Below are positions 1 to 6,176 of a stretch of 8,628 nt of DNA, piece after piece (position 1 is the first letter of the stretch; every line of letters starts with the position of its first letter). The notes beneath the pieces were generated by a model. The model searched no databases, was not told the DNA's origin, and was given only the letters and a program-made list of their open reading frames with translations. Source of the stretch: Ardenticatenales bacterium (GTDB lineage Bacteria; Chloroflexota; Anaerolineae; Ardenticatenales; Ardenticatenaceae). The stretch is taken from positions 1 to 8,628 of the forward strand of contig JACCSL010000059.1 in the NCBI GenBank assembly GCA_013812995.1, in the 5' to 3' direction. The position numbers were made by a program, and so were the translations under genes.

Positions 1-153
1 CCACTCATCGGGGAGGAGATATTTGCGCTCGGGGCCTACATCGGTCAATGGCCCTCGCACCTGGCAAGTGTTCTACTCCAGGATGTCGGGCGCATCGTGG
101 TGCTCCTGGCGATCATGGTCGGGGTGGTTCTGCGCACGGTAGGTGTCTTTTGA
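1..153 (+). CDS. C-terminal fragment of a membrane protein (5' end outside window)
   Basis: Frame 1 is open from the window edge to a TGA at 151-153 and gives the last 50 residues of a protein. The tail has a hydrophobic stretch at about residues 31-47 of the fragment (RIVVLLAIMVGVVLRTVGVF), which reads as a final membrane helix ending almost at the C-terminus. The preceding part is mixed in composition. The stop codon overlaps the TTG start of the next gene (TTGA), which is typical of translational coupling, so this is probably an upstream member of the same operon. The family cannot be named from 50 residues. The reading is preferred over the alternative +3-frame reading of the same bases, which is rich in Gly, Arg, His and Cys and looks like a shadow. 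Confidence 0.7.
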   Translation, partial: PLIGEEIFALGAYIGQWPSHLASVLLQDVGRIVVLLAIMVGVVLRTVGVF

Positions 154-833
154 TCCAGCGCTTCTTCCAACGCTTCCGGCGGCGGGGCAGCAGCCAGAGC
201 GAACCAGGAAAAATCAGGACAGCCTTTCTTTATACCCACATTCCTGCAACGGTCATTGCCACCTCCGTGGGGCTTCTCGTCCTCATGGATGTGCTCACCA
301 ACATTCCGATATTCAATGGTATTGGGTCGCTGCTGGTAGAGTATGGCCTCATCGTCTCCGCCTTCGCGCTCCTGCTAGGGGTGCTGAATGTCCTCCTAGT
401 CCATATCCGCAAGGTGCGTGAGCAGGAGGAGGGCTGGCCTTACAGCGTTGTGTTGATCGGTACGACGATTGCCCTCATCATCATTGGGGTGCCAAGTGGG
501 CCGGAGGGAATCTCGTGGGCAGCAACACGCATCCTGTTTCCCCTCCAGAGTGCCTTCTTCTCCCTGCTGGCCTTCTTCCTACTCACGGTGGCCTACCGTG
601 CGATGCGCGTCAATTCGGTCGAGAGCCTGCTGCTGGTGGGGAGCGCGACCCTGGTGATTCTGGGGGCAACGCCCGTGGGGGCCCTGATTAGCCCCCTCCT
701 GGTTGATATTCGGGCGATGCTCCTGGCTGTTCCGGCTACGGCAGGCACGCGGGGCCTCCTGCTCGGCATTGCCCTCGGTACGATTGTCACGGGCGTGCGG
801 CTCGTCTTCGATGGTCGCCGCTACTTCAAGTGA
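150..833 (+). CDS. Six-helix integral membrane protein, unknown function
   Basis: This is a 227-residue hydrophobic protein with about six predicted membrane helices, at roughly residues 27-48, 59-86, 98-115, 128-149, 158-184 and 199-220. A short basic N-terminus (MIQRFFQRFRRRG) suggests a cytoplasmic N-end. No catalytic motif is recognised. The frame is open back to an ATG at 48, but residues encoded before 150 are non-hydrophobic and cover the coding end of the upstream gene. The TTG at 150 has a good Shine-Dalgarno-like GGTAGGTG (about 138-145) and overlaps the upstream stop as TTGA, so that start is chosen. The zinc-ribbon gene follows after 6 nt. It resembles conserved hypothetical membrane proteins remembered from Chloroflexota, but that is recall and not a search. 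It is probably a membrane subunit of the complex encoded by this operon. Confidence 0.8.
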   Translation: MIQRFFQRFRRRGSSQSEPGKIRTAFLYTHIPATVIATSVGLLVLMDVLTNIPIFNGIGSLLVEYGLIVSAFALLLGVLNVLLVHIRKVREQEEGWPYSVVLIGTTIALIIIGVPSGPEGISWAATRILFPLQSAFFSLLAFFLLTVAYRAMRVNSVESLLLVGSATLVILGATPVGALISPLLVDIRAMLLAVPATAGTRGLLLGIALGTIVTGVRLVFDGRRYFK

Positions 834-839
834 TGCAAC

Positions 840-2447
840 ATGATTGAATGTCCCAACTGCGGAATGGATAATTCGCCAGACCGCGCGTTCTGTCGCATAT
901 GTGGGGAGCGCCTCCCCCAGCAAACCCCGTCCCTGTCAGGGGCCGAGGGAGGACGGCGCTTGCCCGGTGAGCCCAACGGTGGCGTGCAGGGCGGACTTCT
1001 GGGGCTGGATTGGCTTCTCGCCGGGGAACCTCCCCTACCAGACCTCCCCGAGGAGGAGGAAGAACCCCCTCCCCTGGCCCAAGCAGCAGAGCCTTCCATC
1101 GCGAGAGTCGAGGAAAGTACCGGAGCAACCCCTGCCGAGCTGACAGCGGAAAAGCTCCAGAAGGAGCACAGCCGAGCTGTCGTATCAAGCCCGCTCCTCC
1201 CGGCATGGCTCCAGGGCGTCGAGGTGGAAACAGAGGTCATGGAGCCGACGGCTCCGCTGTGGGATGAGGACCTTGATTTCTCCGACCTCCCTGATTGGCC
1301 GGGCCCCGAGCAGGAGGGGCAGCCTGCTGTCCAGCAGAGCGATGTGCCCGAGTGGGCAAGCTTCGAGATGGATGACCCTATCCAATCCCCGGAGCGCGAG
1401 GGAACGGGGCTGCTCATCGGTGTGCGGGGTCCGATTCCTATCGAGCCGGTGATCGCCCTGATGCACGAGGCCCCCACGTTTCCGGGACGGGACGATGTGC
1501 GGACCAATCAAGAGGCTGCAAACCTGTTTGCCCGCATCGCCGGAGGGGCCGTTGCGCCGGAGCCCGTTACCCTCCCGGAAGCACCGTTGCGGGGTGCCGC
1601 CCTCTTTCACCTGCTTCTCATCCTGTTTATCGTTCTTCCGCTTATCTTCGACTCTCCCCTCTTCGGGGTACCTCCCAGGATGGCGGCGGTAACCTCCTTT
1701 GGAGACACCCTGCGCGCGCTCCCCCAGAGCAGCACAATTCTTCTTTCCTTCGATTACGAGGCGGGGATGAGTGACGAGCTGGAGCCTGCCGCTGTCGCCA
1801 CCTTGAACCACCTTCGGAAGCTGACCGAGGCGGAGGGGGAAGCCGGGCGCGAGATTCAGTTGATCGTGGTGAGTACCACCCCGCAGGGCATGGCGCTGGC
1901 GCAGATTGCTAGGCAGAAAAGTACCTGGGGTGAGGAAAACTGGCTCGATATGGGCTTTCTCGCTGGCGGCTCCATCGGCGTACGCGAGATGCTCACGCAG
2001 CCCTTTCCTACGCAGCCCTTTGCGACAGCCGAGGAAAAAGAGAGCACCCGACGACAGGCCCAGGTGGCCCTGAGCAACCTTGCCCTGATCATCGTCGTTG
2101 GCAGTGACACAACCGTGGTGCAGCGCTGGGTCGAGCAGGCTGGTGTTGAGGCACCAGGAATGCCCATGATGGCCATCGCCCCCTCGGTGGCGGAGTCTAC
2201 TCTTACCCCCTACCTTGCCTCCGGGCAGCTGGATGGGCTGCTGGCTGGCATTCCAAGCACCGCCAGCTATGAGTACCACGACCTCGGTGGCCTGGTGGAG
2301 ACAGAGAGGCTGGTCGCCTGGCGGCGCATTGGCGCGCTCACGGTGGCGGCCCTGCTGATGTTGGTGGTTATTCTTGCTGGTAACCTCATTGGGGCCGGTG
2401 TGATTAACCTCAGTAGGTTTCGCAGACAAAGCCAGGAAGAAGAATAG
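840..2447 (+). CDS. Zinc-ribbon membrane protein with large extracytoplasmic domain
   Basis: This 535-residue protein has a clear modular layout. Residues 4-21 form a zinc ribbon (C4-P-N-C7 and C18-R-I-C21). Residues 25-250 are a Pro/Glu-rich, probably disordered acidic linker with recurring Trp motifs near residues 58, 123, 153 and 172. A membrane helix lies at about 253-272, an alpha/beta domain at about 280-490, a second helix at about 497-520, and a short basic/acidic tail ends in QSQEEE. If the zinc ribbon is cytoplasmic, the 210-residue domain is outside the membrane and the tail inside. The outer domain has several hydrophobic beta-like strands (for example QLIVVSTTPQG and LALIIVVGSD), suggesting a Rossmann-like fold; no catalytic residues are recognised. 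The start ATG has only a weak ribosome binding site and lies 6 nt after the previous gene, so coupling is likely. It may act as the link between the cytoplasmic ATPase and an external partner, which is inference. Confidence 0.85.
   Translation: MIECPNCGMDNSPDRAFCRICGERLPQQTPSLSGAEGGRRLPGEPNGGVQGGLLGLDWLLAGEPPLPDLPEEEEEPPPLAQAAEPSIARVEESTGATPAELTAEKLQKEHSRAVVSSPLLPAWLQGVEVETEVMEPTAPLWDEDLDFSDLPDWPGPEQEGQPAVQQSDVPEWASFEMDDPIQSPEREGTGLLIGVRGPIPIEPVIALMHEAPTFPGRDDVRTNQEAANLFARIAGGAVAPEPVTLPEAPLRGAALFHLLLILFIVLPLIFDSPLFGVPPRMAAVTSFGDTLRALPQSSTILLSFDYEAGMSDELEPAAVATLNHLRKLTEAEGEAGREIQLIVVSTTPQGMALAQIARQKSTWGEENWLDMGFLAGGSIGVREMLTQPFPTQPFATAEEKESTRRQAQVALSNLALIIVVGSDTTVVQRWVEQAGVEAPGMPMMAIAPSVAESTLTPYLASGQLDGLLAGIPSTASYEYHDLGGLVETERLVAWRRIGALTVAALLMLVVILAGNLIGAGVINLSRFRRQSQEEE
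1995..2021 (+). repeat. Short tandem duplication inside the zinc-ribbon membrane protein
   Basis: The 12-mer ACGCAGCCCTTT occurs at 1995-2006 and again at 2010-2021, a 15-bp period that preserves the frame. It encodes TQPFPTQPFA in the extracytoplasmic domain. It is probably a small slippage duplication in a surface loop. Confidence 0.75.
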
Positions 2448-2455
2448 GGTTCCCG

Positions 2456-3142
2456 ATGCTCTCTGTGAACGACGATCTCTTTGGCACCACGGTGGCAGCA
2501 ATCCTGACACTCATGGTCTACAGCTACCTTCTGCGGGACAACCCGCTCTATCGGCTGGCGGAGCATCTGCTGGTGGCGACCAGTGTTGCCTACGCGCTGG
2601 TGGTCGCCACGCACCTGATCCTGGTCCCCCGCCTTTTTGAACCCTTGGCCGATGCTACAGCCCGCCCGGACCTTCTTATCCCGCTGGTGCTGGGGCTCTT
2701 TCTCCTGGGAAAGAGTGTGCCCAAGGGGGCTCGGCTCGGCAACGCCAGCCTGGGCTATCTCGTCGGGGTAGGGCTCGCGCTGGCAACGGGCGGGGCACTG
2801 GTGGGGACGCTGATCCCGCAGAGCATTGCTACCATGCTGCCCCTTCTGCCCATTGGTGGGGTCTCCGTGCAGGATGTGATCGTCAATGCTATCCTCATCG
2901 TCGGAACGCTGACGGTGCTGTTCTCCTTCCTTTTCTTCGCGGGACGATCCAATACCCTCATTCAAGAGGATGAGGTGACGACCCCGGCTCGGCCTCCCTT
3001 CTGGCGTGTGCTGGGTCGGTGGTTTCTGATGGTTACCTTTGGTGCTATCTTTGGGGGAATGACCCTTACCTATATGGCGCTTCTAGTCGGACGTATCGAT
3101 TTCCTGCTCAATGACTGGCTGCTACCTCTTCTCGGGCTATAG
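2456..3142 (+). CDS. Second six-helix integral membrane protein, unknown function
   Basis: The product is a 228-residue, strongly hydrophobic protein with about six predicted helices, at roughly residues 8-26, 35-57, 72-86, 97-122, 138-162 and 189-211. A charged loop at about 163-188 (containing QEDEVTTPARPP) separates the last two helices and is probably cytoplasmic. No transporter signature, catalytic residue or lipoprotein signal is recognised. The ATG lies 8 nt after the zinc-ribbon gene, with an AGGG-type ribosome binding site overlapping that gene's stop. It has the same size and helix number as the membrane protein at 150-833, so the two could be a pair of channel-like or scaffold subunits, but no obvious sequence similarity is visible by eye. 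The name 'conserved hypothetical membrane protein' is the safe one. Confidence 0.82.
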   Translation: MLSVNDDLFGTTVAAILTLMVYSYLLRDNPLYRLAEHLLVATSVAYALVVATHLILVPRLFEPLADATARPDLLIPLVLGLFLLGKSVPKGARLGNASLGYLVGVGLALATGGALVGTLIPQSIATMLPLLPIGGVSVQDVIVNAILIVGTLTVLFSFLFFAGRSNTLIQEDEVTTPARPPFWRVLGRWFLMVTFGAIFGGMTLTYMALLVGRIDFLLNDWLLPLLGL

Positions 3143-3163
3143 CCCCTTCACTTCCCTACCTTT

Positions 3164-4912
3164 ATGCAATCTACCTTACAACGCGTTACCGATTCGCTCC
3201 TGGCTGCCGATGTCGGCAGTATGTGGACCCGCGTCCTTCTCATCGACCGTGTTGAGGGGGAATATCGCTTCATCGCGCGTGGTGATGTGCCCACCACGTT
3301 GGAGCCTCCCTATTCAGATATTGCCGAGGGGGTTAGAGCGGCGATTCGGGAAATCGAGGCTAATACGGGCCGCCAACTGCTGGAGGACGATGGAGACCTC
3401 ATTACCCCGGAAGGCGTGGATGGCCGGGGGGTAGATCTCTTCCTGGTTTCCTCCAGCGCGGCTCCCCCGTTGAGGGTCGCCGTTGGGGGGCTGGTGGGGC
3501 GCGTGAGTGCGGCCAGCGCGCGACGCGCGGCACTCAGCATCTATGCCGATATCATCCATACCTTTTCCCTGGATTCGCCGCTGGGCCGCTGGGGCCATCC
3601 ACGAGAAGCGTTGGGCGTGGTGGAGCAACTGCTCACCAACTGGCCCGATGCCATTGTGCTCGCCGGGGGGATCGAGGGGAGCAGCGACCAGGACCTGCTT
3701 GAGCTGGTGGATGCCGTTGGGCTGGTGCTGGAGTCAAGCCCCGAACGTGCCGCCCCAACCCTGATTTACGCCGGAAACAGTGATCGGCAGGATGACATTC
3801 AGGAGCGGCTCGCCAATGTTCCGCTCATGATTACGGAGAATATTCGGCCAACGCTGGCGGATGAGCGGCTGCGAACGGTGGGCCGGCTGCTGGAGCAACA
3901 GTTCCGCGCGCGTCATCTCAGCAGACTCCCAGGGGTGGAGCGGCTGCGCTCCTGGGGAAATAACGAAATTATTCCAACCGTTGAGGCATTTGCCCGCGTG
4001 ATCCAATACATGGCGCTTAGCCAGGACAAGCGGGTGCTGGGCGTGGACCTCGGGGCGGCCAATGCATCCCTGGCAGTGACGTTTCCCAATCGCGTGGCTC
4101 AGACGCTGGTACGCACCGATCTTGGCATCGCCCGCGACCCCGAGGCTCTGATCCAGAAAATCGGAGCGGAGGCACTGGCAACCTGGGTTCCAGGCTTTTC
4201 CACCCCGCAGGAATTGGTCACGCACCTGATGAACCTGCTGCTCTATCCCGCACAGCAACCCATGACACGTGAGACCCTCTTGCTGCTCCAGGGCGTCGCG
4301 AGGGAGGTGCTGCGCCTACTCATCCAGGACGCCTCCGGGGCCTGGCCTACCCACTATCCGGGCCTGCTGCCGCCCTTCGACATCATTCTGGGAAGCGGGA
4401 CCGTGATCCGGGAAGCCCCCCGTCCCGCGCAGGCCCTCTCGATCATGTTGGATGCCATTCAGCCCATCGGCATCACCCATTTTCTCCGCGATCATGTCAG
4501 TCTGGCCCCGACCATCGGGGCCCTGGCCGATTTTGCCCCGCACATCTCGGCCAGCCTCGTGGATGCGCAGGGATTCGAGAGTCTGGGCCTGGTCATTGCG
4601 CCCGTGGGTGTGGCACAGCCCGGCGACGAGATTCTACGCTTCCGGCTCACGCAGGCAGATGGAATCACGGAGGGAACCGTCGAGTACGGGCAACTCTATC
4701 GCTTTGCGACGACCCATCAGACCCTCCTTGAACTCCGCCCCTTGCGCGGTTTCGACCTGGGGCTGGGGCCAGGGGTTGGGGCCGAGTTCAGCCGGGTGGG
4801 AGACCTTGTCGGCTTCGTGATTGATGCGCGGGGTCGCCCCCTTGCCTTCCCGTCAAACCTTCAAGCCCGCCGCCGCCGTGTGGAGGAATGGTTGCTCTAT
4901 GTTGGTGCCTGA
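3164..4912 (+). CDS. GlmL/MutL-like ASKHA-fold ATPase (glutamate mutase L family)
   Basis: This 582-residue soluble protein resembles the GlmL/MutL family, whose founding member is encoded with coenzyme B12-dependent glutamate mutase. The family belongs to the actin/Hsp70/sugar-kinase ATP-binding fold. Visible landmarks are a phosphate-1-type motif at 13-26 (LAADVGSMWTRVLL), a family-type glycine motif at 165-174 (VLAGGIEGSS), a phosphate-2-like strand at 291-303 (VLGVDLGAANASL), and an adenosine-type GSG turn at 407-415 (IILGSGTVI). The second motif has lost the usual D-x-G-G-A-T-T-D pattern. The protein is about 100 residues longer than the clostridial proteins as remembered; the extra part is a beta-rich C-terminal region from about residue 465. 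No mutase subunit is nearby, and the neighbours are membrane proteins, so a role as cytoplasmic ATPase or chaperone of a membrane complex is more likely than mutase repair. The start ATG has a poor ribosome binding site but directly precedes the first conserved motif. Confidence 0.85.
   Translation: MQSTLQRVTDSLLAADVGSMWTRVLLIDRVEGEYRFIARGDVPTTLEPPYSDIAEGVRAAIREIEANTGRQLLEDDGDLITPEGVDGRGVDLFLVSSSAAPPLRVAVGGLVGRVSAASARRAALSIYADIIHTFSLDSPLGRWGHPREALGVVEQLLTNWPDAIVLAGGIEGSSDQDLLELVDAVGLVLESSPERAAPTLIYAGNSDRQDDIQERLANVPLMITENIRPTLADERLRTVGRLLEQQFRARHLSRLPGVERLRSWGNNEIIPTVEAFARVIQYMALSQDKRVLGVDLGAANASLAVTFPNRVAQTLVRTDLGIARDPEALIQKIGAEALATWVPGFSTPQELVTHLMNLLLYPAQQPMTRETLLLLQGVAREVLRLLIQDASGAWPTHYPGLLPPFDIILGSGTVIREAPRPAQALSIMLDAIQPIGITHFLRDHVSLAPTIGALADFAPHISASLVDAQGFESLGLVIAPVGVAQPGDEILRFRLTQADGITEGTVEYGQLYRFATTHQTLLELRPLRGFDLGLGPGVGAEFSRVGDLVGFVIDARGRPLAFPSNLQARRRRVEEWLLYVGA
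4759..4781 (+). other. Four-run G-quadruplex motif in coding strand
   Basis: Four GGGG runs occur at 4759-4762, 4765-4768, 4772-4775 and 4778-4781, with loops CT, CCA and TT. This meets the strict intramolecular quadruplex pattern with four tetrads and very short loops. It lies on the coding strand, so the mRNA could also fold. It encodes a Gly/Leu-rich stretch of the ATPase C-terminal domain and sits about 120 nt before the start of the next gene. Any effect on expression is inference. Confidence 0.7.
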
Positions 4913-5969
4913 GGCGTTACGTCCCCTAGATCGATATATCTCCGCCAAGACTTTTATCCGCCGCGAGCGCTCACTGGGTGGCACGGGCCATGTGCTCGTG
5001 CTCCCCGGCACCCATGTGGAGCCCGGCGATATTGTCGCAGAAGTCCAGGAAAGTGGACCCATTCGCGTCATTGACGCAGCACGCATTCTGGGTGTGGCTG
5101 CCAACAAGGTAGAAGAATTGCTTCAGGTCGCCGTGGGGGACGAGGTGGAGGAGGGGCAACTCCTGGCCCAACGCGGGCGCTTCCTGAAGCGGAGCCTGGT
5201 GTCTCCCCTCAGCGGTGTCATTTTTTACCTGGACGCGCGGGGACGACTCCTCGTTCGCAGCAACCCCATCCGCCAGCAGATCCGCGCCATCCTTCGGGGA
5301 ACCGTGGTTTCCGTGGCAGTGGGCCAGGGAATTGTCATCGAGGCGCATGGAGCCCTGGTGCAGGGAATGTGGGGCAATGGCAAAGAAGATTTCGGGCTCC
5401 TGCGGATGTTGGTCAACGAGCCGAACGAGATTCTATTCGCCTCCGCCATCACAGCCGCCATGAAGAACACCATCCTGGTCGCAGGCCCCACCGTTGATGC
5501 GGCCGTCCTGGAAAAAGCGAGTACCGTTCAGATCAAAGGACTCATTGTTGGAAGCCTGGAGCTTGAGCTGATTCCCCTCGCACGCCAGATGCCTTACCCA
5601 ATTATGCTGACGGAGGGCTTTGGCTACCTTCCCATTAACATGCCCGCCTTCAATGTGCTGGGGGAGCTGGACGGGAGGGATGCGGCCCTAAGTGCCCTCT
5701 ACCAGCCCCGCGAGGGGAAACGTCGCCCTGAACTTTTCGTGCCCCTCTCAGGAAGCACGGAGGCCGTGCCCGCCGGGCCGCTCGCGCTGGGGGATCGAGT
5801 GCGACTCTTGAGCCAACCCTACCTGGGCCGCGTCGGAACCATCGAGGAGAGCGCGGGCATTCGGTACACGCTCGCCAACGAGTTGCACGTCGTCGCGTGT
5901 AAGGTCATGCTGGATGAAGGGAAAGAGGTGATTGTTCCCTACTCGAATATAGAGCGCCTCCTGCCGTGA
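4899..5969 (+). CDS. Sandwich-hybrid/KOW-motif protein, unknown function
   Basis: This is a 356-residue protein without membrane helices or signal peptide. Residues about 28-50 (GHVLVLPGTHVEPGDIVAEV) and 77-120 (V-x-V-G-D-E-V-x-x-G-Q-L-L-A followed by SPLSGVIFYLDARGRLLVR) have the look of barrel-sandwich-hybrid or lipoyl-like domains; there is no lysine in a biotinyl/lipoyl context. A third similar segment is at 133-171. A middle alpha/beta region spans about 175-255. A KOW-like motif lies at about 294-318 (LALGDRVRLLSQPYLGRVGT), as in ribosomal and NusG proteins. The frame is open from 4821, but the ATG at 4899 fits best: GGAGGAA stands at 4882-4888 and the protein then starts with conserved-looking sequence. 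It overlaps the ATPase gene by 14 nt, so the two are probably co-translated and may act together. The function is not recognised. Confidence 0.82.
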   Translation: MLVPEALRPLDRYISAKTFIRRERSLGGTGHVLVLPGTHVEPGDIVAEVQESGPIRVIDAARILGVAANKVEELLQVAVGDEVEEGQLLAQRGRFLKRSLVSPLSGVIFYLDARGRLLVRSNPIRQQIRAILRGTVVSVAVGQGIVIEAHGALVQGMWGNGKEDFGLLRMLVNEPNEILFASAITAAMKNTILVAGPTVDAAVLEKASTVQIKGLIVGSLELELIPLARQMPYPIMLTEGFGYLPINMPAFNVLGELDGRDAALSALYQPREGKRRPELFVPLSGSTEAVPAGPLALGDRVRLLSQPYLGRVGTIEESAGIRYTLANELHVVACKVMLDEGKEVIVPYSNIERLLP

Positions 5970-6094
5970 AACAACCCCCCTATCGAACGGTCGCGCTTTC
6001 CCTGCTTGGCTTGCTGCTCCTCTCGCTCTGCCTGGCTGCCTTCTACCTCTTCTATCTGCGTCCCGCCGCCCTCCCTTACCCTTGGAACCTGTAA
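5966..6094 (+). CDS. 42-residue single-helix membrane protein
   Basis: A GTG at 5966 overlaps the stop of the KOW-motif gene as GTGA and opens a 42-codon frame ending in TAA at 6092-6094. The product begins with a short polar, positively charged segment (MKQPPYRTV), continues with one strong membrane helix at about residues 9-31 (LLGLLLLSLCLAAFYLFYL), and ends in a Pro-rich tail (RPAALPYPWNL). This layout predicts a cytoplasmic N-end and a short outer tail. The supports are the stop-start overlap typical of this operon and a helix that runs the correct length with a positive charge just before it. There is no strong ribosome binding site, so translation probably depends on coupling. It is too short for standard gene finders. 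A bitopic helper or assembly subunit of the neighbouring membrane proteins is the simplest idea. Confidence 0.65.
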   Translation: MKQPPYRTVALSLLGLLLLSLCLAAFYLFYLRPAALPYPWNL

Positions 6095-6176
6095 CACGAT
6101 AAGGTCCGCCATGATGAGCTACCCCGTGTCTGATGCCGATTCTACTAGCTGCCCTCCAGGGAAAGGGTGAAGGCTG

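Noticed and set aside
48..149. N-terminal extension of the first membrane protein back to ATG 48
   Set aside because: These codons overlap the coding end of the upstream gene, are not hydrophobic and look non-native; the TTG at 150 has a good ribosome binding site and a stop-start overlap.
821..1507. 228-codon - strand frame with Ser/Gly/Arg-rich translation
   Set aside because: The low-complexity translation mirrors the Pro/Glu-rich linker codons on the + strand, and there is no ribosome binding site or motif.
1185..2510. Long 441-codon open frame on the - strand opposite the zinc-ribbon gene
   Set aside because: It is a shadow of a G+C-rich gene: the translation is rich in Gly, Arg, His and Gln with no domain, while the + strand frame has a zinc ribbon, two membrane helices and operon spacing.
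4821..4898. N-terminal extension of the KOW-motif protein back to ATG 4821
   Set aside because: It would overlap the ATPase gene by 92 nt and adds shadow-like residues; the ATG at 4899 has GGAGGAA upstream.
6111..6170. 19-codon frame ATGATGAGC... before the MBL-fold gene, a possible leader peptide
   Set aside because: It has no ribosome binding site, no regulatory codon run and no attenuator hairpin pair.
6095..6176. Terminator or promoter in the largest gap
   Set aside because: The gap is the likely promoter location, but no convincing -35/-10 pair and no hairpin followed by a T-run could be found by eye, so no site is annotated.
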